Assembly (NCBI GenBank): GCA_039545355.1
Contig: BCJJ01000004.1
Location: 1,630,801 to 1,694,800, forward strand
From: Trichosporon coremiiforme
Lineage: Eukaryota; Basidiomycota; Tremellomycetes; Trichosporonales; Trichosporonaceae
Length of the DNA: 64,000 nucleotides
Direction: 5' to 3'
The position numbers and the translations under genes are program-made. A model generated the notes under the pieces. It was not told where the DNA came from, searched no databases, and saw nothing but the letters and a program-made list of their open reading frames with translations. Below are positions 11,401 through 25,460 of the stretch, in pieces. Within the stretch, counting starts at the first letter, position 1. Each line of letters begins with the position of its first letter.

Positions 11401-13817
11401 CCATCGACGGCGCCGCGTCCTACGTTCCTCCCATCGGTGTCCTCCGTCTCCACGTCAAGAAGGCCATCGACGTGAAGAACGTCGAGCTCACTGGCAAGTC
11501 CGACCCTTACGTCCGTGTTATTCTGGGTGGTAAGGTCCTCGGTCGCACCGACGCGCAGGACTCGAACCTCAACCCCGTCTGGGACCAGATCATCTACGTC
11601 CCCGTTCACTCTCTTCGCGAGCGCCTCACTCTCGAGCTCATGGACTACCAGAACCTCGGCAAGGACCGCACTCTCGGTATGATCAACCTCGAGGTCGGCG
11701 GCTTCGCTGCCGAGAACCCCGGCAACAACGAGTTCCCCTACGCTTCTCTCGGCCCCAAGTCGCTCGCCGAGCGCATCTGGATCGACAAGGACAAGGAGTA
11801 CAAGGGCCAGCTCTTCCTCGACGTTGACTTCAAGCCCGCCATGTCTCTTAGGGGCGGCGTGTCGTTTGAGCCCAAGGCTCCCAACCCCGTCAAGGAGGTC
11901 GCCCAGGCCAAGATCACCGAGGTCAACGACCCCACCGCCACTTCTGCTCCCTCTGCTGCCAACGGCTCTGCTGCTGCCACCAACGGCGCTGCCCCTGCCG
12001 CTGCTCTTGCCAACGCCCCCGGTGACACTTCTGCTCCTACTCCTCCCCCTACCAACGGCAGCGCCCCTGCTGTTCCTGCCGAGGACGGCGACGCTGCCAA
12101 CGGCGACGGCAAGACCCCCGAGACTGCTGCTGAGGACCCCGAGGTCGGTGTTGAGCTCACCGACGCCCAGCTCCTCCAGTACCAGTCCGGCATTCTCTGC
12201 TTCCAGGTCATCGAGGGCAAGCTCGCCCGCAAGGGTGCCCTCGAGATCATGTTCGACGACGGTTACTACCCCACCTTCACCACCGAGAAGGCCCGCGGCA
12301 CCCACGTCAAGTGGGACCAGGTCGGCGAGGGCTTCGTCAAGGAGCTCGACTTTGGCCGCACCTGGATGCGCATCAACGCCGACCCCGAGGACGACGAGCC
12401 CGACATTGTTGCCGAGCTGCACATGGATACCAAGGAGTTCCTTGAGGCTACCCTTGACAAGACGGCCACCTTCACCCTCACCGCGCCCAACGGCCAGAAC
12501 CGCAGCACGATCACGTTCTCTTGCCGCTACATCCCAGTCAACATCGTTCTCGAGCAGCGCGAGACGGTCAACAACCAGGGTGTCCTGCGCGTCAACGTCA
12601 TTGGCGCCAAGCACCTGCTCGCTGCTGACCGCGGCGGCAAGTCTGACCCCAACGTCACCTTCTCGCTGAACGGCCGCAAGGTGTTCAAGTCGGAGACGAT
12701 CAAGAAGACTGTCAACCCCACGTGGAACGAGCAGTTCGAGACTGTCATTCCCTCGCGCTGCGCTTCGCAGTTCGAGTTCCTCGTCTCTGACTGGAACACT
12801 GTCGGCAGCTCTGACCCGCTCGGTGGTGGCGTCATTGACCTGAACCGCCTCGAGCCGTTCCAGGCTACCAACGCCGAGTTCCCTGTCGTCCTCGACGGCA
12901 AGCAGCACGGTACTCTCCAGCTGTCCATGGTCTTCACTCCCCAGTTCATCACTGCCGTCCGCCAGCGCACCTCTACCTTTGCCTCTGGCACCGGCCGTGT
13001 CGTTACCAACGTCGGCTCGGCTGCCATCGGCGCCCCCGTCGCCGTCGGCAAGGGCGTCGTCGGTGGTGTCGGCAAGGTTGTCTCTGCCCCCGGCCGCCTC
13101 TTCGGCAAGAAGAAGGACCGTTCGTCGTCTCAGACGATCCCCAACCAGGAGGCTGCCTTCATCGCTGCTGGCGGTGCCGCTCACGGCGAGCCGCCCCAGG
13201 GCTACGCCGTCGACGGCCACGTTCCCGCCGACGGCCAGGCTCTCGCTGCTGGCCAGGTTTCGGCCCCCGCCGGTGTCGTCCAGCAGGGTGTCCCTACCGG
13301 TGAGGCCGCCACGACGCTTCCCGCCGACATGGCCTCTGCCCCCCAGGAGCCGGGCACGCTCACCGTGACCGTCCTCGGGGCCAAGGACATCCGCCCCACG
13401 GGCAACAGCGTGCCCAAGGCGCTCGTCGCGCTCAAGTGCGGCGGCAAGTCGTACAAGACGGACTACAAGAAGGGCACTGAGGCCGAGTACAACGAGAGCT
13501 TTGCGTTCCACGTCGCGCCGGGCACGAACCAGCTGCAGCTCGCCGTGCTCGACCACCACTCGTTCGGTAAGGACGAGACGCTTGGTGAGGCCGCCGTCGA
13601 CATTTGGCGCCACATCCAGCCCGCCGTGCCCACTGCCGACGTCTTTGTCGAGCTCAACGACGGCTCGGGCGCCGTCAAGCTCCGCCTTGACTGGGCGCCT
13701 GGAGCCACCTCGGCCCAGGGGTCCAAGCTCGGCCGGTCGCGCTCCCGCTCCGCTAGCATCACGAGCCGCACGACGGCCACCGTGGAGACGCCGAGCAAGT
13801 CCAAGCTTGGCAAGTGA
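8408..13817 (+). CDS. Tricalbin-like ER-plasma membrane tether (SMP + multiple C2 domains)
   Basis: Tricalbins anchor in the ER, hold the cortical ER to the plasma membrane and move lipid through an SMP domain. Exons: 8408..8542, 8654..9050, 9315..9553, 9591..9961, 10007..13817; 1650 residues. Order: N-terminal segment with Val/Gly repeats of the GVGAVGRG type (residues about 65-165); a hydrophobic hairpin near 298-340 (GIIVFAVLATRL, WVFIILAFCATAYTL); SMP domain about 360-570; C2 domains starting near 581, 725, 858, 1239 and 1495; and a degenerate C2-like region near 1109. Two C2 domains (858 and 581) keep SDPYV/SPDPYV calcium-loop sequences; others have lost acidic ligands. An Ala/Pro-rich linker (11930-12130) and a second Val/Gly segment (about 13000-13090, before FGKKKD) separate domains. 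It is longer than S. cerevisiae tricalbins. Intron 2 (264 nt) is far longer than the others and its acceptor (9314) was chosen by frame. The ATG follows a C/T-rich leader. Confidence 0.93.
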
Positions 13818-14488
13818 GCGGAGGCGAGCGAGTGCGAGCGCAGAGAGCACACGTGAGTCCGCGAGCAGCCTGCTACTGAGCGAGAAGTGTCCAGGGAATG
13901 ATGTAGTAGTTACACAAGAGACAGAGAGAAGATATACCTAAAAGCAGTCCGTCGCGTCGACATTTCTTTACATAGTTCTTTCCATACATACATACCAGCC
14001 AGTTTATACTATCCCCCTCTTCTTCCTTTATAGTTTTGTTCTGCCTGCTCTGCGCGCCTGCCGGGTTAGTGTAGAGTTCATACACGTGTCTGCATTGGTA
14101 GATTTATGCTATGGAGTTATGTCCTGACAGGTGTTGCGCGGTCTTCCTCAACACTGACGAAGTACGCAGTAGAGCGTCAAGGCACGATCGGATGATCGGC
14201 AAACCCACGGCCCCCCCTCGGGCCTGACGTGCGGGTCAGTCATGACTCACTCCGCCATCCGCCAAACCCTACCCGGCTCCTCCCTCCACCGGCCAGCACC
14301 CCGCAATTCGGGCCGTCGTCTTCCCAACTTTCCTCCCCTTTTCGATTTGCATGTTTATATCGCCTCTCGCGTTCGTCACTCGCACGCTACACCGACCAGC
14401 GACAGCCCAGCTTGCCCGCATCAGCGCACGGAGCAGGCCCCCCTTTTGGAATACAGCACCCAGAGCAAATTACGTGACCATAAACCAC
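13818..14488 (+). other. Intergenic, tricalbin 3' flank and ARO7 leader
   Basis: No gene seen. The left half is A/T-richer 3' flank; the right half (about 14240-14420) is C/T-rich and probably the ARO7 promoter and leader. Confidence 0.55.
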
Positions 14489-15785
14489 ATGAATCTCACG
14501 ACCGGCGCGAGCGCCGACCAGATCCTGAGTCTGGACAATATCCGCTCGCAGCTCATTCGGCTCGAGGACACGATTATCTTCTGTAAGTACAGCTGCATCA
14601 GGAAAGGCCTCGGCCATCTCTGCGTCCTTTCCTCCTCTCGCCGAGTAAGACTCCTGGTCAAAGGCTCGTCTGACCTCCAATGTTGGTCACGCGATGGGCC
14701 ACAAGGCCACGCTACAGTCCTGCGCCGCGCGACCTGTTCTGGAGCGACGAGTGGCGTTCGTCAAGAGAAAGGAGGAGAGCATGAGAAGGCCCATCCTGCC
14801 CCAGCCCCTCGCCCGCCTTCGGCGGCCACGACTTCGGCTCCGCTAACGGCAGTGCTCATCGAACGCGCCCAGTTTGCTCTGAACAAGAAGATCTACGACC
14901 CGAAGGGCTTCAAGGACCAGATCGACTTTGAGGGATCATGGCTGGACTGGTTCCTGTTCGAGACGGAGAGCTTCCACGCCAAGGCGAGGCGGTTCACTAG
15001 GTGAGTGATCTGAGCGGCAGCGAGCGAGGAGTCACTGGCTCTGTTCTCGGTTCTGCGATCGGATAAGCTGGCGGCCGTGACTGGGCCATGGCAAGAGGAG
15101 GAGCAAGGGCACAGCTAACCCCAGCCCGGACGAGCATCCCTTCACGCCGATCGAGAAGCTTCCCCAGCCCATCATCGCAGCGCAAGACTTTCCGCATCTC
15201 CTGCACGAGCCCAGTGCCTTCCACCCCTCGACAAACGTGAACAAGCGCATCCTCGACTTCTACATCAACCACATCGTCCCGGGCATCACGGAGGTGGCCC
15301 CGGGCTCGCCGAAGCCCTCGCGCCGCCTCTCGACAGGCTCCAACCCGCTAGACGACGGAAACTATGGCTCCGCCGCCACGCGCGACGTCGAGGTGCTCCA
15401 GGCCCTGTCCCGCCGTATCCACTTTGGCATGTTCGTGTCCGAGTCCAAGTTCCGCTCTGCGCCCGCCGACTTTATCCCGCACATCCTGTCCCAGCCCCCG
15501 AACACGGCCGAGCTCGAGAAGCTGATTACGAAGCCCGAGGTGGAGAGGAAGTTGCTGGTGCGCTTGGGCAACAAGGCTCGCGTGTATGGGTGCGAGATGG
15601 ACGCGAACGGGCACGTCATCCCCGACGACAACATGCGCAAGATTGACATTGAGCAGGTCGTCCGCCTGTACCGCGACTGGGTCATCCCCCTCACCAAGGA
15701 CGTCGAGGTCGATTACCTCGTCCACCGGCTCGATGGCGTGCCGCAGGAACAGATCGACCGATGGCTCGAGACGAACAAGTACTAA
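14489..15785 (+). CDS. ARO7: Chorismate mutase
   Basis: Converts chorismate to prephenate, the committed step toward Phe and Tyr. Exons: 14489..14582, 14853..15000, 15125..15785; 300 residues. The all-helical AroQ fungal fold is recognisable from the start: [17 protein letters not shown], then [16 protein letters not shown] after the first intron, then [28 protein letters not shown] and [18 protein letters not shown]. The C-terminal half carries [30 protein letters not shown] and [25 protein letters not shown]. The family is usually 250-270 residues; the extra length is a Ser/Pro-rich insert ([15 protein letters not shown]) near the usual allosteric region. Intron 1 is 270 nt (GTAAGT to CTAACGGCAG), long for this window. 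It is convergent with the next gene. Confidence 0.95.
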
Positions 15786-16158
15786 GAGAAAATAGAGAGC
15801 TTTGACATGCAGAAGTTGACCACTTACTCTCATCGCTCTGCGCTTATGCGAAACTAACTCTGCCCGTGCACGCAAGCAACTCGCAATGACAGCTCGCTAA
15901 TGCTCCCTCGCTCGCGGGTATGCTAATTGTACAACGATGCATATCTTGACCAGAACGGGATATTGTATGGTGTAAAAAAAGCTTGGTAATCTCTACAGGC
16001 GTGACTTTGGGATTGTGTGCTTGGGTGGTGCTGGTTTACAATTGACGGACAGACAGACATCGGGTTGTTTCTATGGCGTGGAGACGAGCTGAAGTCCTAC
16101 TACGCTTCGCCCTCGCTCCGCCACCACTCGGCCACTGCTCGAACTACGGCCTCGCTGC
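15786..16158. other. Intergenic, convergent 3' ends
   Basis: Only 3' flanks of ARO7 and the minus-strand repeat protein; nothing else seen apart from a short A-run near 15973. Confidence 0.6.
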
Positions 16159-19100
16159 CTAGCGCTCAGCAGGCGGGCCCATGATGCCCGCGACCATGGC
16201 CTTGTTCCACTTGGCGGGGCTGTTGTCGACCTGCGAGCCGCGGCCGTTACGCATGGGCGGCGCGTTGGCATCCGGCACGGGGTTGATCGGCTGGAGCGGG
16301 CGCTGGGCCGGCTGCACAGGCTGGAGCGGCTTCGGCTGTGGAGGAAGGGCGTGGTTGCTCGGCCGCGAGTGATGGGCTGGCTGGTGGTGAGCTGGCGAGA
16401 TAGGCTGGTGGTGTGCCGGCGAGATGGCCTGGTGGTGTACCGGCGAGATGGGCTGCTGGGCGTACTGGTTATGCTGGGTCGGCTGCGGGTGCTTGGGCTG
16501 TAAGGGGGGCACAACCTGGTACTCGCGCTTCTGGTATGTGTACTCGCGCTCCATGGGTTTGTGGCTGTCCCTAGCAGCCGTTCCGGAGACGGCCTTGGCG
16601 ACGCTGCGCCCGAAGCTACCAAGTCGCGACTTGGAGTGGCGCTGCTCGGCAGCCGCGGCGGGCATGACGGGCACGGTGGGTGAGGCGAGAGGCGACGAGG
16701 CGCCGAGCGACGCACTCATGCGGTCCAGGTTCAAGGGGTTTGGGCGGCTCGCAGGCAGGAGCGAGTTGTACGAGCCGTACTGCGGCTGGGAGTCAGGCGA
16801 CACGGGAGTCGTAGCCTCCGACGTGCGTGGAGTGGCAGCGACGGTGGGTGACGGCAGCGGCGAGTTGTTTGACGACGACGGGAAGTTCGGCCGGTCGATC
16901 ATGACAGGCACCGGCGGAGGGCGAGCACCGGAGCCGCGTCTGGAGGGCAGGGTCTGCGATTGAACACCCGGAAGAGCATTGGGGTGGGGAGCACCACTGG
17001 AGGTGCGCCGGTGTGGTCCCGTCGCATGGTAGGCGTCCTGTGCTCCGGAACCGTTGAGCATGCGCATGCTGGAGGGAGGGCCATTGGAGCCCTGGGACAT
17101 GGTCTTGCCATGCTGACTAGAGCCAACCGAAGCCTGAGACATCGTCGACCCCTGCGACATCGTCTTGCCGTGCTGCGCGTAGGCCGGCTTGGGTCGGTTG
17201 ACCGATGCAAACATCGGGGGACCACGGGCGAGGTCGTCCTCCTCCGAGATCAGCTGATCCAAAGTCGGCGTCGGCAGAGTAGGGCTCCTGGGGGCCGAGT
17301 GCCCGAGCCCTCCACTAGAGCGGCTGAATGTCGGTGTGATAGGCGTGCCACTGGTGGGGGTGGACGCTCCGGAGCGACGGCCAGTGCTGCCCAAGTTCAG
17401 CAGCATACCGGGAGCGGTGATGTCGATGGGCGACGATGGCGTGGTTTCGGCGCTGGCAGTCTGTGTCACGGGAGGAACAGCAGACGGGTCAAGCTTGCGC
17501 AAAGCTTCCAAATGTGCTCCGGTCAAAGGAGCATAAGTCGACTGATCAGACATGGGGAGCTCGTCCGGTTCGGTCTGGTCGCGGGGCGATTCACTAATCG
17601 TGTTGGTTTGGTCAAAGTCGAGCATCTTGATGGGAGTTCCAAACTCGCTGACAGTCTGCTTCGGCTCGCTTCCAGGCATCTTCATGGGCGAGCTGGTGTG
17701 CTCGCTAGGGAGTCTCGCCGGAGAGGTCAACACGTCCCACCACCCCCCGTCGGTCGTCTTAGTAGGACTGTCAAAGTCCAATGTAAGCACTGGCTTTGTG
17801 TCCGGGATCTCCGTGCGGATCGGGGCAAGGGGAGATTGCGGCGACGCAGGAGTGGTGACCTGAGGGAACGGAGCAACCTTGCGCGCGAACTCGGAATCGA
17901 TGGAATCAGAATCGCCATCAGAGGCGATCTTCTCGACATTGTCCGTCGGCGAAGCCTCGAGAGGCGGGGGCTCATCGCGAGGCGATGCCACAGCTACGAC
18001 TGGGCTAGGAGAGCTGATGTCGTAGGATGATTGCTTTGACGAACGCGAAGAGTACCCGCTTCCGGTGCTAACACGCAAGGGCATGCTTGCCGACCGTGAA
18101 TGGGTCCTATGCAAGCCACGGGGCGGAGCCATGTCACCGTTCGGACCAAACTCGTCATCGGCGGTGGGCGGGTTGGCGGTGGACTTGGCACGGCGATGAG
18201 CCAAGCTGCGGGAATCCGGTCGGGGAGGCTCCTCTTCCTCGCGCTTCTTCGCCGGGAATGCGCTCTGTGCGTCGGCGTCGGCCGTAACTCGAGGGTGAGC
18301 CGCAAGGTGGCGAGCATGCTCAAACACAGTCTTGTACGAGCCATCGGGGAACTGCGGTTAGCTGGAAGCGTGATATGTAAGCTTACCCTCTTCGCAATTT
18401 GGTCAATCTGACCGTTGAGCCATGAGATGGTCTTCTCTTCGCTAACGTCGGCATTTACACCTTTCTCTCGTTCACTCTCCAGCAGCTCTTCGATAACATT
18501 GAGAGCAGCAGCGTCATCGAGACGAGGGTTGACGTACAGCGACGCCGTGATGCTACTGACCGTCGGCTCCCGCAGAGGAATCGAGTCAGGGTCTGGACGC
18601 TCGGGAAGCACATCGTAGTAGGGGTCCACAATTGCGCGGGGAAGTGGCGAGACTGGAAGGGCGAACGTTCGACGCAGCTCGAGGAAGATCGGGAGCAGCG
18701 TGGGGGCGTTCTTCGAAGCGGTATTCCTGCCGGCGAGGCAGACGGCCGCCTCGATGTCGCCGAGGTCCTTTCCGAGTTGCTCCCGACCGGACTTGGCCCA
18801 TCGGTACTTGAGCATGTACTCCCTCTTCTCGCGAGTGATGTACTCGGAGAGCAACTCGAGAGTGTAGGCCTCGATTGGGTTGTGGTCTTTCGGCAACTGC
18901 GCCATACTCCTAAGAGGCGAGGTCACCGGGCTCGGTGCCAGCGGGGTGTCGGACATTCTGGGGCTCCTCTTCCTAGCGCCGAAACCGTTTCTCTCCACAC
19001 CCAAAGGAACATTTGTCCCATTCCCGGTGTACGCGATAGCAGCACCGGGGCCACCGAGTTCGATATCCTTAATGAACGACGTCAGCAGCTTGATGCAGCT

Positions 19101-20046
19101 CGACTTTGAAGGAGCCGGAAGCGCTATGGGGTAAAGAACTTGCGTCGGAAGGAGAGTCCTGGCGCGAGCCGAGCGGAATGCTGGGCGCAGAGCCGGTCGT
19201 CGACCGAGAGTCTGGAATCGTTAGCTCAATCAGTGCGCGGCTAGGTCGACGCGACTCACCAGACTTTCCACATATTCTAATTCGCGGGCCACAGCATATC
19301 GCCCCTCACCCGCGACACGACGGCGGATGTGCTGCACCAGCGTTCGCTCCGCGTCACTGGGGGGCAGGGCCAGGATCTGTCGAGCGAGGTCCGGAAGCGT
19401 AAAGTACGACAGAAGCATTCGCAGGGAGAGCACGAGAGCAAGGCCCAGTTGACGCGCGCCGTCTAATTCATCGTCCGGAACAAAGTGATCTCGGACGACA
19501 CCCCTCTCCGCCAGAGTGCCGGTACCTCTAAGACCGTCTTCGATCTCTGCGAGACTGGTAGCGATCTCCTCGAAGCCTTCACGGCCCAACGTTCCCTTGC
19601 CGCCTCGTCCCGGCTTCTTCTCTCGGATCCGTGCCTCGCGGTTCAGGACGTACTCCAGAATCGCCTCACGGGCTCGCTGGATCGAAGGAGTTGGCTCGGA
19701 GGTCAGGTACCGCAGGAGCGTCGTCGTTGAAGCAGAGGCAGGATGCCCTGCTGGTGTTGGGGGAACAGTCAACTCGGACGGCGGCGGTATGTTGGTAATG
19801 TACTGTGCCTGGCGCACAGCTGGCGCAGCACGAGGAACCTGTTCTGTCAGATGGGAACGAAGCACACATGCTGCTCAGACGTACCCGTTTTTCGATTTGG
19901 TTCATAGTGTTGGAGACGTCGATGAGGGAGTCACCCTTGGCTCGGCGGTGCAGCACATGCTCTTCGATGATGTCCGCCGCGTAATCCATTGTCACACCGG
20001 GTGTGATCAGAGCCGCGACGATCTCGCGGGGCGGAAAGAAGACCAT
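16159..20046 (-). CDS. Unrecognised 1252-residue protein with tandem helical repeats and a Pro/Ser-rich tail
   Basis: Model complement(join(16159..18351,18387..19211,19260..19838,19885..20046)). All three introns (46, 48 and 35 nt) are phase 0. I do not recognise the family. The N-terminal 522 residues hold five related helical units: about 21-54 (ADIIEEHVLHRRAKG...NQIEKR), 108-158 (REAILEYVLNREAR...AEIEDGL), 215-247 (RTLVQHIRRRVAGEG...ELEYVESL), 359-406 (LELLSEYITREKRE...LGDIEAAV) and 479-522 (LNVIEELLESEREKG...DQIAKR). Units 1, 3 and 5 end exactly at exon ends. Residues 523-1252 are low-complexity and probably disordered: Pro/Ser/His-rich with repeated QPISPAHH and GKTMSQGS motifs and many SP/TP sites, suggesting phosphorylation and SH3-type binding (inference). 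The start of exon 3 (19211) is the least certain junction; an alternative frame looks plausible for its first 45 residues. The start ATG gives MVFFPPREIV, with no signal peptide. Confidence 0.8.
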
Positions 20047-21807
20047 GGCTGATGACGTCCGGAGCCGGACCGACGACGTAGCCTAGCCTGGGACAGCGAG
20101 TGAAAGTTTACGGGTGATCGGTGCGGGTCGCTGATGAGAAGGAAGAGGCTGAAGTGGGCACAAGCGGCGCAGTTGATGAAACGGCCGCCAAGGTGACAAG
20201 CGAGTTGTTTGAATGGTAGAAGGAAGGCAAGGAGGACCAAGAGTGCTAGAAGCGCATGGGCAAGACCGAACACAGCAAGCGTCGGAGACGTTGTTGCCCC
20301 TTCTGGGGAAAGAGGTTGCGTGCGTTGCGGGGGTGGGGGCGAGCCGGGAAGAGTTTTGAGGACAATGAAAGGGCGTTGAGTACGCCAAGCGGGTGGTATG
20401 AATATAGAGCAACGGTATGCCAATGCTTCGCTTGGCGTTGTTCTTGTCGCCGGCCGGGGTGTGCAGTTGCGAATGGGGGAATGGGAAGGACAGAAGACGT
20501 AGAGGAAGGGAAGAGGGGGGAAAGCGAAGCGCGGTGCTGCGCTGGGAAGGGGGAGCGGTGGCCGAAGTCGCGGCGGCAAGGAGCAAAGAGCAAGGAGACG
20601 GGCAGGCGGAATCGAGAGGGTGGGAGGACTTTGACTTTGTGCCGCGCGGGGCAAAGGGGATAGCGAGTGGCCAGCGTGTCGCAGTCGCAGCAGCAGTTGT
20701 AGAAGACTAAATGACTAGTGGATGATGGTGGTAGGAGGGGTATAGGAAATGCAGGATCGAAGAGTTAGGATTGCAGGAACGGCCAGGACTTGCCAGGAGT
20801 CGAGACTGGTCGGACAGGAGTGTATAGGAGGTATGGTGCGTGCGTTCGAGGGGTCGAAGGGGCGAAGGCGACTCGAGTGTCTGTGCCGTGTGCTCGCGCT
20901 AAGGGCAGCGAACAAGGAGACCGCGGTAAAGAAGTGATACACCAGGGTTCACCGCAGACGGGATGTCGTCTGCCTCAGGATCCTGCTCCCGCTGATCATA
21001 CGCGATCACAGTAGTCCCAAAAGCCCAGAGCGCACCGCGGATCAACGCCTGGACCGCGCACACACACCACGCGGGTTTCTCGTGGCACTTAGGCACAGAG
21101 GCAACCACGCACCGCGTCGGAGCTCAAAGACTGAGCCTGTGGCTGTCTGGCTCTGCTCGCGCCCTCGGGTGTCAAACCTTGACGCTGAATTTGTTTGGGA
21201 TCCGCGCTATGGCGGGCCCGCACCCTGCATCATGGTCTCAGCCCAGTCCCCGCTGCTGCGCACGCCGCTTCCTCCATGACGCGTCATAACTCAACGCGCT
21301 TGCTCTGTCCAGCGGTCTACCCATCGGCCTCTCACACACAACCAGGACCCATGCGATCGACCGCTCCCCGACTGATAAGAACTCTGATAACCATGCATCA
21401 TCAGTTCTGCTCCTCGAAATGCTTTTTGCACCCGATGCAACCCTTCAGATGGCTGGCATGATCAGCGTGCCTGTGATGCACAATGATCCTCGAAATCGTA
21501 GGCAGGGCAGTGTCGGCGATCGCGATCCGCATCAAGCAATCACCATGAGCGCATGCTGCACAGGGCGCATCCCTTCGTCACTAGTCTCAAAAGTCAACAA
21601 ACACTAGACTGCCATCCGCCATCATCATCTTCGACCATCAGCACAAACACAAAACCTAGTTCCTTTCTTCGCTCCTTCCACCGACCTCCCGCACGCACAC
21701 TCCTTCTCCGGCTCATCCTCTGTCCCTTTTGACTTTCCCAAATCACCTCAGACCCACCCAATACACGCCACCTCGCCGCAACACCTGCTCTCTCCGCATT
21801 CGGTACA
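20047..21807. other. 1.76-kb divergent intergenic region
   Basis: Divergent promoter region between the minus-strand repeat protein and the plus-strand coiled-coil protein. About 20080-20650 is C/T-rich when read on the minus strand and 21600-21807 is C/T-rich on the plus strand, as expected of two leaders. Nothing coding was identified between them. Confidence 0.55.
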
Positions 21808-23128
21808 ATGACCGAGTCGCGTCTTCCTCGGTCTACATCCTTAGCCGCAACACGGGGTACCAGGTCCGTCAAGACGGGGTTAGCAGCGTTAGCAGGCGGC
21901 AAGATCCCGGTACCGGCTGCCCAAGCGGCAACGCCGGCTCCGTCACAGGTCTCACAAGTCTCTCAGTCCACGCGCAGCACCCGTGCCAAAGCACAGGGCA
22001 TTCACCGTCCCACTGCCAGCACGGCGTCGGTTGCGCTCTCGACCACCTCAACAACGACCGTCGGACGCTCGCTGCGCCCCTCCCACTCATCGGGGACGAT
22101 AGCGCCGTCTGCGTCGAGCCAGAATGTCGCTTTAAACAATGCGAAGCGCATCGTCGCGCAGTCCTCCACTATCCGGCGAACAGTATGTTCAAGCTTTCTT
22201 GTTTGGAGATGACCAGCTGACAACAGAACTCGGCTACACCGCCGACACAGACGCCGTCGAAACGACCAACGCGGAGCCACAAGCGGCAGTCGGCCTCAGT
22301 CTCGACAGCAGAAGCGGCTATGTGCGTAACGCGATCGTCGAGCGTTGCTTCGCGATTGGCGAGCAAGCTCGAGCCGCTTACCGCGGAGCGGGGCGCAACT
22401 CATCGTGAGTTAGCTTTTCGATTGCCAGGAAGCTAACGTCAGCTCGCGTCTCGTCCGTGCCGTCACCATCACCTCGCTCCAGCCTGAGTCCGACACCAGC
22501 CAATGGGTCTGCGTCAGCGAAGCCGTCGCCGAAGGCGTCGCGGCTGTCTGGTCCATCACCCCCGCATCCGCGTCACCTTCGCACGACGTCCATGGCGACG
22601 TCTACGCCTCAGCGGGTGCGCCGCCGCGGCGTGCCAGATACGCCTGCACTGTCGACTTTGCTCTCAGGCGATGCCTCGGCTCTCGCAGCCCTCGACGTCA
22701 GCTTAGCCTCGGACACGTCGTTCAATCATCTGACCCCCCCGCGTCCGCCAAAGTTGTCCTCCTCCACCTCCCGCTCCGTGTCCAGCAGCGGCCCGCCCAC
22801 GAAGCTCGTGCGGAGCGACTCCTCCCCCATCCTGAGCCTGGGCAAGGGCCACAGCCAGTTCGCGCAGGAGCTGGGCCGCTTACGTGCGCAGCGTAGTGAG
22901 CTCGAGGAGCGGCTGGCGGGCATGCGCGCGGAGGAGGCGAGGCTGCAGGCACTCATCGAGCGGACCATGGAGGAACGCCAAGCGGCAATGGATGCGACGG
23001 CAGAGATGGAGCAGACCAAGAACCAGGCTATCTGGAACGGCATCATCAGCGCGTGCGAGGAGGCGATTGAGAGCGAGCAGGACTTCAAGGCAACCCTCGA
23101 CGCATTGAGGGTGTTGGTGATGGCATAG
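21808..23128 (+). CDS. Hypothetical serine-rich protein with C-terminal coiled coil
   Basis: Exons 21808..22182, 22227..22404, 22443..23128; 412 residues; introns of 44 and 38 nt with GCTGAC and GCTAAC branch sites. I do not recognise the family. Residues 1 to about 290 are Ser/Thr/Pro/Arg-rich and probably disordered, with several SPTP/TPPT-like sites. The last 110 residues form a strong coiled coil (QELGRLRAQRSELEERLAGM, then ARLQALIERTMEERQAA) followed by a conserved-looking end (NQAIWNGIISACEEAIESE). Such an architecture is typical of cytoskeletal or spindle-associated adaptors, but that is only a guess. The frame through exon 2 was chosen because it joins open frames on both sides. The 3' end faces the DAHP synthase gene 164 bp away. 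Confidence 0.75.
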
Positions 23129-23292
23129 GCGTCGCGTCAGCCATGTCACCCACTGCTCTCTGAGCACACTACGCCCCGTACACAATGCCCTTCACGACAA
23201 TGTGACACGACCCCCCCACGACTACAGACGACACGAACGGCAAGCAAAGAAGCAGTCTCCATAAAATATATAATAATGTAATCTGTGCATGT

Positions 23293-25094
<1,802 letters not shown>

Positions 25095-25460
25095 GGTGTT
25101 ACTTGATAGGGATGTCGACTCGAGTCGAAGTGATAGTTTGGGAAAAAGGAACGTTGCATGCTCGTTTTGGACTTTAAACGCTCAATCGCTAATGGTCCGG
25201 GCTGGCCCCGCACATCCCGACTCAGCAACCAACGTTCTAGTCAGGTGCCGACCGTCACTGTGCCGCGCAGTGCTCCCGCTCGCCATGTGGTGTGGCTTGA
25301 CAAGAGATTCGTGGAGACCCCACATATCCCGGAACCAAACCTCGCGCGATTACATGGCGCCAGGTTAAGCGTGGATGCGGATCGCTGTGCAGTGCAACCG
25401 GTGACCTCGAACCGACCTTCTTGATTTCTTCCCCACTGAACCTTCACCAGCCTACCCGAC
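25095..25460. other. Divergent promoter, DAHP synthase / SRP receptor
   Basis: 366 bp between two start codons on opposite strands. No TATA element or other coding frame was obvious. Confidence 0.6.

Noticed and set aside
9996..13850. A 1284-codon open frame antisense to the tricalbin gene
   Set aside because: It mirrors the long terminal exon: C-ending codons on the sense strand rarely produce stops on this antisense frame. The predicted protein is Val/Leu/Asp/Gly-rich with no family motif, and the sense strand is clearly SMP/C2.
16960..18030. A 356-codon plus-strand frame opposite the repeat protein
   Set aside because: Arg/Gly-rich shadow; the minus strand has consistent splicing and SP/TP-rich coding.
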